Assembly (NCBI RefSeq): GCF_900087015.1
Contig: NZ_FLKP01000002.1
Span: 1,116,001 to 1,180,000, forward strand
DNA: 64,000 bases
Source of the DNA: Christensenella timonensis
Lineage (GTDB): Bacteria > Bacillota > Clostridia > Christensenellales > Christensenellaceae
Direction: 5' to 3'
Shown in pieces: positions 1 through 10,651 of the stretch. A model generated the notes under the pieces. The model was not told where the DNA came from and did no database searches. It saw only the letters and a program-made list of their open reading frames with translations. Made by a program: the position numbers and the translations under genes. The first letter of the stretch is position 1; every line of letters begins with the position of its first letter.

Positions 1-1
1 C

Positions 2-637
2 TTAGAAGCGGTCAAAGGTATCCTGAAGCGGTTAAAAACAGATTATCTGGATGTATTGCTGCTGCACAGGCCGGATACGATGATGCAGCCGGACGAGATC
101 GCGGAAGCGTTCGATTACCTGCATGCCAAGGGCATGGTGCGTTATTTCGGCGTTTCCAACCAGAACCCCATGCAGATGCAGTTGATCCAGGGATCGGTGA
201 AGCAGAAGCTTGCGTTCAACCAGCTTCAATTGAGCCTTGCCCATACGCCGCTCATCGATGCGGGCATGTCCGTCAATATGAAGCTTGACCAGAGCACGGA
301 CAGGGATGGCAGTATCCTTGAGTATTGCAGGCTGAATGAGGTGACGGTACAGGCATGGTCGCCGTTCCAGAAGGGATTCTTTGACGGGCCGTTTTTGGGC
401 GACAAGGAAAACTATGCGCAGCTTAACCGGGTGATCGACCGCCTGGCGGAAAAATACAGCGTACCGAATACGGCGATCGCCGTCGCGTGGATCACGCGCC
501 ATCCGGCGAAGATGCAGGTCGTCACGGGGACGACCAAGCGGGCGCGGCTTGCCGATTGCTGCGCAGGGTCGCAGGTACCGCTCACCAAGCAGGAATGGTA
601 CGAGCTGTATCGGGCGGCAGGGAATATGATCCCGTAA
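2..637 (+). CDS. Aldo/keto reductase, 5'-truncated by the window edge
   Basis: This is the C-terminal part (about 211 residues) of an NAD(P)H-dependent aldo/keto reductase, a cytoplasmic TIM-barrel oxidoreductase. The frame is open from the first bases and reads TDYLDVLLLHRPD, the family signature around the active-site barrel, so the real start lies upstream. Further family landmarks are GMVRYFGVSN, FNQLQLSL, VQAWSPFQKG and the late cofactor-binding part VVTGTTKRARL. The catalytic Tyr and Lys fall in the missing N-terminal part. It resembles the YdhF-like branch. The substrate cannot be told. A strong terminator follows, so this is the last gene of its transcript. Confidence 0.9.
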   Translation, partial: LEAVKGILKRLKTDYLDVLLLHRPDTMMQPDEIAEAFDYLHAKGMVRYFGVSNQNPMQMQLIQGSVKQKLAFNQLQLSLAHTPLIDAGMSVNMKLDQSTDRDGSILEYCRLNEVTVQAWSPFQKGFFDGPFLGDKENYAQLNRVIDRLAEKYSVPNTAIAVAWITRHPAKMQVVTGTTKRARLADCCAGSQVPLTKQEWYELYRAAGNMIP

Positions 638-651
638 ACAAAGACTTGTAA

Positions 652-686
652 AACGGTTCCGCAGTGAAATGCGGAACCGTTTTTTG
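652..686 (+). terminator. Intrinsic terminator after the aldo/keto reductase
   Basis: A perfect 12-bp stem (AACGGTTCCGCA / TGCGGAACCGTT) with a 6-nt loop is followed directly by a run of T. Confidence 0.9.
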
Positions 687-733
687 TCCGACTTTTACGT
701 GCGGTTTTAAGATGTAAAAAATGTATGTACAAA

Positions 734-762
734 TTGCGCTTTTGGCTTATATGGGATATAAT
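734..762 (+). promoter_or_regulatory. Sigma-A promoter of the GGDEF gene
   Basis: TTGCGC and a perfect TATAAT are separated by 17 bp, about 30 bp upstream of the start codon at 794. It lies just after the preceding terminator, so the gene is probably monocistronic. Confidence 0.7.
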
Positions 763-793
763 GGGAGGCAGTACAGGAAAGCAAGGATAACCA

Positions 794-3292
794 ATGTATA
801 CTGGAATTCCCAAAAAATTACATATGGTATGTGCATGTATGGTTGCGCTGCTCTTTTTGGCAGGTGCATTTTTTCCGGTTATAGGGCATGCTCAGGAAAA
901 AAAGAATACCATTCGTGTCGCGTATCCGATCCAGCACGGCCTGACCGAGCTTGACGAAAATGGGAATTACAGCGGATATACCTATGAATATTTGCAGGAG
1001 ATCGCGCAGTATACCGGCTGGGATCTCGAATTCGTGCAGTTCGCAGGGGAAGTCGACGAGCAGCTCAACAGTGCCCTGGAAACGGTACAAAGCGGTGAAG
1101 TGGATGTGATGGGCGGTATCGTCTACAATGAGGAACTGGCGAAGATGTACGATTATCCGAGCTATAATTATGGGACGGGATATTCGACACTGAATGTGCT
1201 GGAAGATAACACGAAGATCAATGAGACCAACCTGAAAACACTGGATAATATAAGGATTGCAATCTATGAGAAAGCGGTCACGCGCAATGCCGAGCTGCAG
1301 CAATTTTGCGAGGCCAATGGACTTTCTCCCGAGATTATTTCCTTTGATTCGCTCAAAGGGGCGGAAGACGCGGTCCGCGATGGGCAGGCCGATGCGATGA
1401 TCGGGAATGACCTGACGCCGGTTGAGGGCATGCGCAGCGTCGCAAATTTTGCGCCTAAGCCATATTATTTTATTGCCACAAAAGGGGATACGGAAATCGT
1501 CAATGGCCTTAACGCGGCAATTTTGAAGATCAACGACGCCGATCCGTATTTTGCGACGACGCTTTATGAGAAATACTTCAAAAACGATACGGGTAAGCTG
1601 TATCTTTCAGATGAAGAACAGGAATATGTGCAAAATGCCGGAACCATTCGTGTGGGCGTCACGACGGGGAGGGCGCCTTTTCAATATGTGGACGAGCAAA
1701 GCGGTGAAGCAAAGGGGATTTCGATTGATTTGCTTGATTATATTTCAGAAAGCACGGGGCTTTCCTTTCAAATCGTGACCGCATCGGATTACGATGAACT
1801 GATGCAATTGGTGAATGACGGCGATGTGGAGATGATCGCAGGGATGAACTACGATTACGATACCGCCGCTGAATATGGAGCGGCGTTAACGCGGCCGTTC
1901 ATAACATCGCAGTCTGTGCTTGTCCTCAATAAGAAGGCGGAGAATAGTGATTTGACTGGCAAAAAAGTAGCGGTGGTCGAGGGCACGATCCTGCCGGAGG
2001 GATACGAAGAAGAGGTAGTAGTTTTATGGTATACCACTCCGGAAGCATGCATCTCAGCAGTCAATAAGGGAGAAGTGGATTATACCTATGGGGACGGTTA
2101 TGCCGTACAGTATTATGTCAATCAGTCGCGGTATGAAAATGTCGTGCTTATTCCGCAGTCCAGCCAGACGCAGAAGCTATGTTTCGGCATCGTAAAGCCA
2201 GCCGACGCAAACCTGCTTTCGACGATCAACAAAGCGATACGCAGTATTCCGACGGAAACGATGCAGTCGATCATGAACAGTAATACGATCCGGCCGCAGG
2301 ACAAAGTCACATGGACGGACTATGTGGAATCGAACCCGTGGGAAGTCCTTGCAGCGGTCATCGTTCTCGCAGCGGCCGTAATCGTATTGCTGGCGCTGTT
2401 TTCCAGGCGGCGGGCGCGCCTCAGCAGGAAGGTTGCGCTGGAAAACGAACGGTTCAGGCAGTTATACGACTTATCCAACGAATATATCTTTGAATACAAC
2501 TTCGAAAAGGATGAAATGATCTTCTCAGAGAGAAGCGCGCGTTTGTTTGATTCCGAACGGGTGGTCGGGAATTATTTTGCACACCTGCAGGAGGCATCGG
2601 GAGAAGGGAAAGATATCAGCGAAGCTTTCGGTAAGCTCAAAGAGGAGGGCGGTACCGTGGAAGATGTGCAGGTGAAGCTGCCCGACGGCAAGCTGCACTG
2701 GCTACGCATTACCGCAAAGGCCGTTTATGATTCGGAAGGTAAGCTGATTATGGCGATCGGTAAGATCGTGGACATACAGGAAGAGCGGGAGGAAAAAGAC
2801 CGACTGCTCGCCCAGGCGCAAAACGATAGCCTGACCAATATCTACAACGCCGCGTCCTGCCGAGAAAAGGTGGATGGATATTTAAGACAGGCGAAAGAGG
2901 GCCGTGCAGGCGCGCTTTTGATACTGGATATCGACCATTTCAAAAGCATCAACGACAGGTATGGCCATTATGTCGGGGATCAGGTGCTGATCAAGACGGC
3001 AGAAGTTTTGAAGAAAGTGTTCCGGGTGGACGACGTGGTCGGGCGTTTGGGCGGCGACGAATTTTGTATTTTTATGAAGGGGGCGCACGAAACGCGGCAG
3101 GTCAGAAAAAAGTACGAGGAGGTCAGGTCGGAGCTCCGCAAAAGGATTGAACTGCAGGGCGGCGAACTCACGGTCAGCGTAGGCGCGGCTTTTACAGAAA
3201 AAGGACAGGATTTTACAGAGGTATACAAGAAAGCGGATGCGGCGCTGTATGTTGTCAAGGAGCGCAGCAGGGACGGGATAGAAATAATCTGA
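794..3292 (+). CDS. Membrane diguanylate cyclase with two periplasmic-type solute-binding sensor domains, PAS and GGDEF
   Basis: The 832-residue protein has a signal peptide (about 1-34), two tandem SBP_bac_3 domains (about 38-270 and 285-500), one transmembrane segment (about 517-537), a PAS domain (about 555-660) and a C-terminal GGDEF domain (about 665-830). The active-site motif is intact (GGDEF at 753-757). An RVDD motif at 744-747, five residues upstream, matches the RxxD inhibitory site, so product inhibition by cyclic di-GMP is expected. The architecture suggests sensing of small ligands such as amino acids outside the cell and synthesis of c-di-GMP inside. No EAL or HD-GYP partner is nearby. 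The gene is flanked by its own promoter and a terminator. Confidence 0.9.
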   Translation: MYTGIPKKLHMVCACMVALLFLAGAFFPVIGHAQEKKNTIRVAYPIQHGLTELDENGNYSGYTYEYLQEIAQYTGWDLEFVQFAGEVDEQLNSALETVQSGEVDVMGGIVYNEELAKMYDYPSYNYGTGYSTLNVLEDNTKINETNLKTLDNIRIAIYEKAVTRNAELQQFCEANGLSPEIISFDSLKGAEDAVRDGQADAMIGNDLTPVEGMRSVANFAPKPYYFIATKGDTEIVNGLNAAILKINDADPYFATTLYEKYFKNDTGKLYLSDEEQEYVQNAGTIRVGVTTGRAPFQYVDEQSGEAKGISIDLLDYISESTGLSFQIVTASDYDELMQLVNDGDVEMIAGMNYDYDTAAEYGAALTRPFITSQSVLVLNKKAENSDLTGKKVAVVEGTILPEGYEEEVVVLWYTTPEACISAVNKGEVDYTYGDGYAVQYYVNQSRYENVVLIPQSSQTQKLCFGIVKPADANLLSTINKAIRSIPTETMQSIMNSNTIRPQDKVTWTDYVESNPWEVLAAVIVLAAAVIVLLALFSRRRARLSRKVALENERFRQLYDLSNEYIFEYNFEKDEMIFSERSARLFDSERVVGNYFAHLQEASGEGKDISEAFGKLKEEGGTVEDVQVKLPDGKLHWLRITAKAVYDSEGKLIMAIGKIVDIQEEREEKDRLLAQAQNDSLTNIYNAASCREKVDGYLRQAKEGRAGALLILDIDHFKSINDRYGHYVGDQVLIKTAEVLKKVFRVDDVVGRLGGDEFCIFMKGAHETRQVRKKYEEVRSELRKRIELQGGELTVSVGAAFTEKGQDFTEVYKKADAALYVVKERSRDGIEII

Positions 3293-3310
3293 CAATTTTT
3301 TCCAAAAGAA

Positions 3311-3344
3311 AAGGGCGTAAACATCAGTGTTTACGCCCTTTTTT
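3311..3344 (+). terminator. Intrinsic terminator after the GGDEF gene
   Basis: A 13-bp perfect stem (AAGGGCGTAAACA / TGTTTACGCCCTT) with a TCAG loop and a T run. The sequence is symmetric enough to work in both directions, but no convergent gene is present. Confidence 0.9.
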
Positions 3345-3451
3345 ACGAATGTCAAGCGATGGCGCGTATGTAAAGTTTATGAAAAGACCTATACTTTTAA
3401 CGGGGATAACTATATAATAATAGTAACCAATCAAGTGATGGAGAATGGCTT

Positions 3452-4924
3452 ATGAAAAGGGGAAGCGGGGTCTTACTGCATATCACATCCTTACCCTCTC
3501 CGTATGGGATCGGTACGCTTGGAAAGGCGGCGTACGACTTTGTCGACGCGCTTCATGAGGCGAAGCAGTCGTACTGGCAGATGCTGCCTACGCCGCCCAC
3601 CGGTTATGCCGACAGTCCATACCAGGGGCTTTCCGCCTTTGCCAACAATCCATATTTTATCGACCTTGACCTTCTGATCGAAGAAGGACTGCTGGAAAAA
3701 GAGGACGCCGCACCGCTCGTAACGGATGAGCATGGCAAGGCGCTTTTCGGAAACCAGCTGATGTACAAAGACGACATTCTGAAAAAAGCCTACCGCAATG
3801 GGATCAAGAGGTACAAAGACGAATTCACTGGGTATAAATATGCAAACGCGGATTGGCTGTTCGATTATTCGCTTTTCGCTGTGTTTCGCAGGCAATTCCG
3901 TTCACGGGGCTATTTTGACTGGGATGAGAAGGTAAAGCGGCGTGACCAGGCGGCGGTGATGGAGCTGGCACAGGAGCACGAGGAAGAGATCGAAGCAGTT
4001 CGTTTTGCGCAATTCCTGTTTGAAAAGCAGTGGCGTGCTTTAAAAGAATATGCGAACGGAAAAGGGATCAGTCTGATCGGCGATATCCCCATTTATGTCT
4101 CTTTTGATTCGGACGCGATGTGGGCGCACCCGGAGCTGTTCCTGCCAAACGGTATGGTGGCGGGAACGCCGCCCGATTGCTTCAGCAGACAGGGGCAAAT
4201 GTGGGAAAACCCGCTTTATGACTGGGATTATATGAAAGAGCACGGATTTTCGTGGTGGGTCGAGCGGGTCAAACGGTGTTTTGAATTCTTTGATATCATC
4301 CGCATCGACCATTTCCGTGGATTTGAATCATTTTACCAGATCCCGCGGGATAAAAAACCAAAGGACGGGCACTGGGTCAAGGGCCCGGGGCACGACCTGT
4401 TCGAAGCGATCAAGCGGGAGGTGCCGTATCCGGCGATCATCGCGGAGGATCTGGGCTTGATCACGCAGGAAGTACGGGATTTTTTAGGGCGGTGCGGGTT
4501 CCCCGGCAATAAGGTGCTCCAGTTTGCCTTTGAACAGCAAAACAGCGAATATTTGCCGCACAACTATCCGCATCATTGCGTCGCCTATACGGGGACGCAC
4601 GATAACGATACGACAAAAGGCTGGTTTACACATCTCGGCGAACAGGGCAGGGAACGGCTGTTTGCCTATCTTGGGCACGAGTGTGGAAAAAACGAGGCGG
4701 CGTGGGAATTGATCCGCTTGGCAATGATGAGTGTGGCGGATATTTGTATCATCCCGATGCAGGACATTTTGAACCTGGGGACATCGGCGCGCATGAACTA
4801 TCCGGGGCGCGCGCTCGGGTATTGGAAATGGCGCATGAAACCGGAGGCGTTCACAGATAAGGTGAAAAAGCGCCTGCGTGAAACGACAGAAATATATGGC
4901 CGTGCGTGCGAAACGGAAGCGTAA
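3452..4924 (+). CDS. malQ: 4-alpha-glucanotransferase (amylomaltase, GH77)
   Basis: A 490-residue cytoplasmic GH77 enzyme that transfers alpha-1,4-glucan chains and releases glucose, in glycogen and maltodextrin turnover. The three catalytic acids are visible: the nucleophile D286 in RIDHFRGF, the acid/base E332 in AEDLG and D384 in THDND. The N-terminal LHITSLPSPYGIGTLG and DIPIYVSFDSDAMW are family hallmarks. Length is typical. It opens a compact glycogen operon. A TATAAT at 3413-3418 is a candidate -10 box, but the matching -35 is poor. A GGAG ribosome site precedes the ATG. Confidence 0.96.
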   Translation: MKRGSGVLLHITSLPSPYGIGTLGKAAYDFVDALHEAKQSYWQMLPTPPTGYADSPYQGLSAFANNPYFIDLDLLIEEGLLEKEDAAPLVTDEHGKALFGNQLMYKDDILKKAYRNGIKRYKDEFTGYKYANADWLFDYSLFAVFRRQFRSRGYFDWDEKVKRRDQAAVMELAQEHEEEIEAVRFAQFLFEKQWRALKEYANGKGISLIGDIPIYVSFDSDAMWAHPELFLPNGMVAGTPPDCFSRQGQMWENPLYDWDYMKEHGFSWWVERVKRCFEFFDIIRIDHFRGFESFYQIPRDKKPKDGHWVKGPGHDLFEAIKREVPYPAIIAEDLGLITQEVRDFLGRCGFPGNKVLQFAFEQQNSEYLPHNYPHHCVAYTGTHDNDTTKGWFTHLGEQGRERLFAYLGHECGKNEAAWELIRLAMMSVADICIIPMQDILNLGTSARMNYPGRALGYWKWRMKPEAFTDKVKKRLRETTEIYGRACETEA

Positions 4925-4979
4925 AAAACAGCCCTTGCAGGCTGCGTAAATTCAAGAAAAAATGACGGAGGAATAAAAG

Positions 4980-6368
4980 ATGAAAATTGATTTTAACAAT
5001 ATGCTGGAAAAGAACGTGGGCAAGCATGGGCTTACGGAGGAACAGATCAACAAGATGAGCGAAAAGATCCCCATGGTGCACCGCAATATGAATGAAAAGA
5101 AGGCTTCCATGGCATGGCGCTCGCTGCCGTATAACCAAAAAGAGATCGTAGCGGATATGAAGGCACAGGCACAGCGCATCAATGCGGATTTTGAAAATTT
5201 TGTCGTGCTTGGGATCGGCGGTAGCGCGCTCGGTTCAAAGGCGCTGTTTACCGGGACGAAGCACCTGAAATACAATGAAATCCCGCGTGAAAAACGCGGC
5301 GGCGTACGGTTTTATGTGGTGGACAATGTGGATCCGGACGGGATCAACGCGCTGCTCGACGTGATCGACGTCAAAAAGACGTGCTTCCACGTGATCACCA
5401 AGAGCGGCAATACAGTCGAAACGATGTCGCAGTTTATGATCGTCCTCGCAAAATTGAAGGAAGAACTGGGTGACAATTACAAAGACAATATCGTGATCAC
5501 TACCGACAAGGAAAACGGGATCATGAAGAAAATATCCAACCAGTACGGGTTCAAGACATACACCGTGCCGGACGGCGTGGGCGGACGTTTTTCCGTACTG
5601 TGCCCGGTCGGCCTGCTTTCCGCGGCAGTCCTGAATATCGATATTGACGCCCTCCTCGGCGGCGCGGCGGCGATGGACGAAGCGTGCACGAGGGAGAACC
5701 TCTGGGAAAACCCGGCATACATGTATGCGCTGCTCTATTGCGCGGCCATGGAAAGCGGTGTGAATATTTCAGTTATGATGCCGTATGCGGACGGGCTTTT
5801 AAATATGGCGGAATGGTATGCGCAGCTTTGGGCGGAATCCCTCGGCAAGCATTACAGCAATGACGGCAGCGAGGTATATACGGGGCAGACGCCTGTACGC
5901 GCGCTGGGCGTTACGGATCAACATTCGCAGGTGCAGCTCTACACGGAAGGGCCGTTTGACAAGATCATCGCCTTTGTGGATGTGGAGGAGTTCAATACAC
6001 AGCTTAAAATCCCCATGGTTCCCATCGACGTGATGGATGCGGCGTATTTGCAGGGACAGACGTTAGGTAAGCTGATCGCGTCTGAAATGCGGGCAACGGA
6101 ATATGCGGTCACAAAATCCGGGAAAATGAATATGCGTATCACGCTTTCCAGGATGGATGCATACAATATCGGCGCCATGTTTTTCTTGCTGGAAATGGCG
6201 ACGGCGGCGGCGGGCGAGCTGCTTGAGATCAATGCGTTCGACCAGCCGGGCGTAGAGGAGGGTAAGATCGCGACTTTCGCCCTGATGGGACGTGAAGGGT
6301 ACGAAAAAAAGGCGGAGGAATTAAATCAGGCTTCCGATAAGGACGATCAGTTTATCTATAACGTGTAA
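4980..6368 (+). CDS. pgi: Glucose-6-phosphate isomerase
   Basis: A 462-residue phosphoglucose isomerase that interconverts glucose-6-P and fructose-6-P, linking glycogen metabolism to glycolysis. The SIS-fold phosphate-binding part is seen in VLGIGGSALGSKAL, and VGGRFSVLCPVGLL is the first PGI signature. The length fits the short Firmicutes form. The start ATG follows GGAGGAATAAAAG, a strong ribosome site. It lies 55 bp after malQ and ahead of glgB. Its place inside the glycogen operon suggests co-expression with storage genes rather than with the rest of glycolysis. Confidence 0.96.
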   Translation: MKIDFNNMLEKNVGKHGLTEEQINKMSEKIPMVHRNMNEKKASMAWRSLPYNQKEIVADMKAQAQRINADFENFVVLGIGGSALGSKALFTGTKHLKYNEIPREKRGGVRFYVVDNVDPDGINALLDVIDVKKTCFHVITKSGNTVETMSQFMIVLAKLKEELGDNYKDNIVITTDKENGIMKKISNQYGFKTYTVPDGVGGRFSVLCPVGLLSAAVLNIDIDALLGGAAAMDEACTRENLWENPAYMYALLYCAAMESGVNISVMMPYADGLLNMAEWYAQLWAESLGKHYSNDGSEVYTGQTPVRALGVTDQHSQVQLYTEGPFDKIIAFVDVEEFNTQLKIPMVPIDVMDAAYLQGQTLGKLIASEMRATEYAVTKSGKMNMRITLSRMDAYNIGAMFFLLEMATAAAGELLEINAFDQPGVEEGKIATFALMGREGYEKKAEELNQASDKDDQFIYNV

Positions 6369-6409
6369 AGACTGCAGCAGGCTGTATAAAAACGAAAAAG
6401 GTGGACATG

Positions 6410-8326
6410 ATGCGGGACGCATGGAAGAAGTATTTGCCGGAGCATGAAATATATTTGTTCAATACCGGAGAGGCGCAGCGCGCGTACGATTTCTTCGGCT
6501 GCCACTATGTGGAAGAAATCGGCATGCACCGCTTTTGCGTGTGGGCGCCAAATGCCCGTGCCCTAAGTGTCGTTGGGGATTTTAACGGCTGGGACGTGGC
6601 GGCAAGCCCGATGGAGCTTTATAAAAACGGCGTATGGGTCGCGTTCATCGAAGGGCTGAAGGACGGGGAAAATTACAAGTATGCGGTTCATGGCTACGAC
6701 GGCAGCCGGGTTCTCAAAAGCGACCCGTTCGCTTTCCATTGTGAGGTGCGCCCGCAGACCGCGTCCAAGGTATGGGACATCGGCGGATACGAGTGGCTGG
6801 ACGGCGCTTACATGAAAAGGCGCGTCAAGAAAAACCCGTTGAGCGATGCCGTTTCCATCTACGAGCTGCACATCGGTTCCTGGCGGACAAAAGAGGGATA
6901 CCGCTTCGTAAGCTTCCGCGAGGTAGCGGACGAGCTGGCGGATTATGTGTCGGAGATGGGCTATACGCACGTGGAGATCATGCCTGTGGCGGAATACCCC
7001 TACGACGGTTCCTGGGGGTACCAGATCACGGCGTTTTATGCGATCACCTCGCGTTACGGGACGCCGCAGGATTTCATGTATTTTGTGGACAAGCTCCATT
7101 CCCGCGGGATCGGCGTGATTATGGACTGGGTGCCGGGGCACTTTCCCAAGGACGAGCACGGCCTGGCTAAGTTCGACGGTACGCACCTTTTTGAGCACGA
7201 AAACGTGTTACAGCGCGAACACCCGCAGTGGGGAACGCTCATCTTCAATTACGGGCGGCCGGAGGTCGTGAGCTTCCTCGTTTCAAATGCGATGTTTTTT
7301 ATGGACAAATACCATGTTGACGGGCTGCGTGTGGATGCGGTAACTTCCATGCTGTATTTAAACTACGCGCGCGACGGGTATTATGTGCCCAATGAAGAGG
7401 GCGGCAATATCGACCTCAATGCCGTGAAATTTTTAAAGAAAGTCAACAGCGTCGTGCTGACGAATTACGCGGGAGCCATGACCATCGCTGAAGAAAGCAC
7501 GGCCTATCCGATGATCACTAAGCCGCCTTACGACGGCGGGCTGGGGTTCACTTTCAAATGGAACATGGGTTTTATGCACGATACGCTCGCGTATATGGAA
7601 ATGGATCACTACTTCCGGCAGTTTGAGCATACCAAAATGAGCTTTTCCATGTACTATGCGTTTACGGAAAATTATATTTTGGCCTATTCGCACGACGAGG
7701 TCGTACATGGCAAGAAATCCATGATCGATAAGATGTTCGGCGATTATTGGCAGAAGTTTGCCGCACTGCGGACGCTATATGCCTTCATGTTTGCCCATCC
7801 GGGCAAAAAGCTGATGTTCATGGGAGACGAATTCGCCCAATTCATCGAATGGGATTTTAAAAAGCAGCTCGACTGGTTTTTGCTGGATTACGATTCCCAC
7901 GCAGGGATGCAGCGGTATGTTAAAAAGCTGAATAAGATATATCGTAAAAAAAGCGCGCTGTATGAGATCGATGACAGCTGGGACGGCTTTACGTGGCTCA
8001 ACGTGGACGACCGCGACAGGAGCGTATATGCCTTTATGCGCAACGCAGGAGATAAGCATGTGGTGTGTATTGTGAATTTTACGCCTGTCGTGCGGGAGGA
8101 CTATTGGGTCGCGATGCCCGCGCAAGGGGAGCTCAAGCTGCTTTTGAACAGCGACGGGCAGGTATACGGCGGCTCGGGCGTGGAGAGCGCAAAAAAATGC
8201 TTTACACAGAAAAAAGGAATCAACGGTTTTGAATATAGCGCAGTCGTTACAGTGCCGCCGCTGGGGGCATTGTACTACGAATTTGCCGCAAATGAAGAGG
8301 AAAAGGGGATGACGCTCGATGATTAA
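6410..8326 (+). CDS. glgB: 1,4-alpha-glucan branching enzyme (GH13, CBM48)
   Basis: The enzyme adds alpha-1,6 branches to nascent glycogen. An N-terminal CBM48 domain (about 25-120, with [20 protein letters not shown]) precedes the GH13 barrel. The catalytic acids are in [12 protein letters not shown] (nucleophile D), TIAEES (acid/base E) and [10 protein letters not shown] (third D). GTG 6401, ATG 6407 and ATG 6410 are in frame; AAGGTG at 6398-6403 gives proper spacing only to 6410, so that start is chosen (638 residues). The 3' end overlaps glgC by 8 bp, which implies translational coupling. Confidence 0.95.
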   Translation: MRDAWKKYLPEHEIYLFNTGEAQRAYDFFGCHYVEEIGMHRFCVWAPNARALSVVGDFNGWDVAASPMELYKNGVWVAFIEGLKDGENYKYAVHGYDGSRVLKSDPFAFHCEVRPQTASKVWDIGGYEWLDGAYMKRRVKKNPLSDAVSIYELHIGSWRTKEGYRFVSFREVADELADYVSEMGYTHVEIMPVAEYPYDGSWGYQITAFYAITSRYGTPQDFMYFVDKLHSRGIGVIMDWVPGHFPKDEHGLAKFDGTHLFEHENVLQREHPQWGTLIFNYGRPEVVSFLVSNAMFFMDKYHVDGLRVDAVTSMLYLNYARDGYYVPNEEGGNIDLNAVKFLKKVNSVVLTNYAGAMTIAEESTAYPMITKPPYDGGLGFTFKWNMGFMHDTLAYMEMDHYFRQFEHTKMSFSMYYAFTENYILAYSHDEVVHGKKSMIDKMFGDYWQKFAALRTLYAFMFAHPGKKLMFMGDEFAQFIEWDFKKQLDWFLLDYDSHAGMQRYVKKLNKIYRKKSALYEIDDSWDGFTWLNVDDRDRSVYAFMRNAGDKHVVCIVNFTPVVREDYWVAMPAQGELKLLLNSDGQVYGGSGVESAKKCFTQKKGINGFEYSAVVTVPPLGALYYEFAANEEEKGMTLDD

Positions 8327-9530
8327 AAAGAAAAAAGTAGTTGCCATGCTTCTTGCCGGGGGGCAGGGAAGCAGGTTGGGGGTGCTCACAAAGCACAGGG
8401 CCAAACCGGCCGTGACCTACGGAGGAAAGTATCGTATCATCGATTTCCCGCTCTCCAACTGCATCCATTCCGGTATCGATACGGTAGGGGTGCTGACACA
8501 GTACGAGCCGCTGGAATTAAATGCCTACATCGGCACGGGCGCGTCGTGGGATCTCGACAGTATGACGGGCGGAGCGTTCGTGCTGCCGCCCTATGTAAAG
8601 GGCGAGAGGGGCGAATGGTATTCGGGAACGGCGAATGCGATCTACCAGAACATTTATTTCATCGAGAGGTACGATCCGGAATATATCGTGGTGCTCTCAG
8701 GGGATCACATCTACAAGATGGATTACAGCCAGATGATTTCTTTCCATGAGGAAAACGGTGCGGATGCGACGATCGCGGTCATCGAAGTGCCGATGGAGGA
8801 AGCTTCGCGTTTCGGTATCATGAATACGGACGATGACCTGCGTATCATCGATTTTGAAGAAAAACCAAAAAAGCCGAAGAGCAACATGGCTTCGATGGGC
8901 GTCTATGTATTCAGCTGGAAAAAGGTCAAGGAATACCTGGTCGCGGATTCCAAGGACGAAAAATCGTCCAATGATTTTGGAAAAAATATCATTCCCAAAA
9001 TGCTGGCCGCAGGGGAAAAGCTGTATGCATACCCCTTTAAAGGGTACTGGAAGGACGTGGGGACGATCACTTCCCTCTGGGAAGCCAATATGGAGCTGCT
9101 GCACGACCATCCCGAACTCGATTTGTATGACGATCCGTGGCGTATTTTCTCGCATAACCCGAATAAACCGCCGCATTTTGTGGACAAGGGCGCGAAGATC
9201 AAGAATAGCCTGATCTCCGAAGGATGTTATATCTATGGGACAGTGGAAAACAGCATCCTCTCCGCGGGCGTCACGGTAGAAAAGGGAGCTGTGGTACGCG
9301 ACAGTATCATCATGCAGGAAACGTTGATCGGCGAAAAGAGTAAGATCATCATGAGCATCATAGACGAGGAAGTCAAGGTCGAGCGGTGCGCCGTGGTCGG
9401 CGGGGGCGGGGACATCGCCGTCGTGGGCAGCAAAGCGGTGATCCGCGAAGGCGCCGTCGTAGAAGCGGGGGAGAGCATATCCGCCAAGCGGATCGTCAAA
9501 AATACGGCTGGAGGTGAAGTCATATGTTAA
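8319..9530 (+). CDS. glgC: Glucose-1-phosphate adenylyltransferase, catalytic subunit
   Basis: A 403-residue enzyme making ADP-glucose from ATP and glucose-1-P, the committed step of glycogen synthesis. The nucleotidyltransferase signature [11 protein letters not shown] lies near the N-terminus, followed by [19 protein letters not shown] and the substrate loop [11 protein letters not shown]-terminal left-handed beta-helix begins at about residue 290 (hexapeptide-like repeats such as [18 protein letters not shown]). It overlaps glgB by 8 bp and glgD by 7 bp. In Firmicutes GlgC works with the GlgD subunit, which is encoded next. Confidence 0.96.
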   Translation: MIKKKKVVAMLLAGGQGSRLGVLTKHRAKPAVTYGGKYRIIDFPLSNCIHSGIDTVGVLTQYEPLELNAYIGTGASWDLDSMTGGAFVLPPYVKGERGEWYSGTANAIYQNIYFIERYDPEYIVVLSGDHIYKMDYSQMISFHEENGADATIAVIEVPMEEASRFGIMNTDDDLRIIDFEEKPKKPKSNMASMGVYVFSWKKVKEYLVADSKDEKSSNDFGKNIIPKMLAAGEKLYAYPFKGYWKDVGTITSLWEANMELLHDHPELDLYDDPWRIFSHNPNKPPHFVDKGAKIKNSLISEGCYIYGTVENSILSAGVTVEKGAVVRDSIIMQETLIGEKSKIIMSIIDEEVKVERCAVVGGGGDIAVVGSKAVIREGAVVEAGESISAKRIVKNTAGGEVIC

Positions 9531-10651
9531 GGGATACTTTCGGCCTCATTTATGCGGGCGAACAAAACATTAACCTGCGCGAACTCGTATACCTGCGTAC
9601 CGTAGGCGCATTGCCGGTAGGCGGGCGTTACCGCGCGATCGATTTTATCTTGTCCAACATGGTCAATTCAGGGATCCGCAACGTGGGCGTGATCGCCCAA
9701 CGCAGTTATCATTCGCTGATGGACCATCTGGGCTCGGGCAAGGAATGGGACTTGTCGCGTAAAAATGACGGCCTGTTTATCCTGCCGCCTTTTTCCAGCG
9801 CGGAAAACATGGGTTCTTACCGCGGCGTGGTTGACGCGATCAAAGGCGTGATGAGTTATATTTCGCGCTCCAAGCAGCAATATTGCGTGTTCTCCGGGTC
9901 GTTTACGATCTACAATATGGCGTTTGACGACATGGTGCACTACCATCTCGATACCGGGGCGGATATCACGATGTTGTACAACGAAGAGGAAGCGGAAGAC
10001 TTCAAAGGCGAGCGCTACAACGATGTGCGCCTGCACTTAAGCGACGACGGACGGGTGGTAGACCTGGAGATCAACGCCGCACTGAGCGATTCCAAAAAGG
10101 TGGGCATGGACACATATGTGATCCGCAAAGACCTGCTGGAATACTTGGTGGAGGACTGCATGTCGCGCGGGAAATATAATTTTGTGAGCGACCTGTTGAT
10201 GAACAACCTAAACCGCATCAAGATCATGGGCTACAAGCATGACGGCTATGTGGGGCGCCTGCATTCGGTTGCCTCCTACTACAAGCTGAACATGGATTTT
10301 TTGGATACGCGCATCCAAAAAAACCTTTTCTATGGCGACAACCAGATCTACACCAAGATCAAGGATGAGGTGCCTGCGAAATACGCCAAGACATCCAACG
10401 TAAAAAATTCGTTGGTCGCAAACGGCTGTATTATCGAGGGAGAGGTGGAGAACAGTATCCTGTTCCGCGGCGTTTACGTGGGAAAGGGCACGAAGATCAA
10501 AAACAGTATCATAATGCAAAACAGCGAAATATACAACAATTCCGACCTGGAATACGTGATTTTGGACAAGTCGGTCAATATCCGGCAGGGCCGCCGCCTG
10601 ATCGGCGACGAGGTATTCCCGGTCATTATCCGTAAGGGGGCGATCGTGTGA
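9524..10651 (+). CDS. glgD: Glucose-1-phosphate adenylyltransferase, GlgD subunit
   Basis: A 375-residue paralogue of GlgC that forms the hetero-oligomeric ADP-glucose pyrophosphorylase of Firmicutes. It keeps the fold ([19 protein letters not shown], then a C-terminal beta-helix with [15 protein letters not shown]). The canonical GGxGxRL nucleotide loop is replaced by [14 protein letters not shown], as expected of a subunit that modulates rather than catalyses. The start overlaps the glgC stop by 7 bp and the stop overlaps glgA by 4 bp. Confidence 0.95.
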   Translation: MLRDTFGLIYAGEQNINLRELVYLRTVGALPVGGRYRAIDFILSNMVNSGIRNVGVIAQRSYHSLMDHLGSGKEWDLSRKNDGLFILPPFSSAENMGSYRGVVDAIKGVMSYISRSKQQYCVFSGSFTIYNMAFDDMVHYHLDTGADITMLYNEEEAEDFKGERYNDVRLHLSDDGRVVDLEINAALSDSKKVGMDTYVIRKDLLEYLVEDCMSRGKYNFVSDLLMNNLNRIKIMGYKHDGYVGRLHSVASYYKLNMDFLDTRIQKNLFYGDNQIYTKIKDEVPAKYAKTSNVKNSLVANGCIIEGEVENSILFRGVYVGKGTKIKNSIIMQNSEIYNNSDLEYVILDKSVNIRQGRRLIGDEVFPVIIRKGAIV

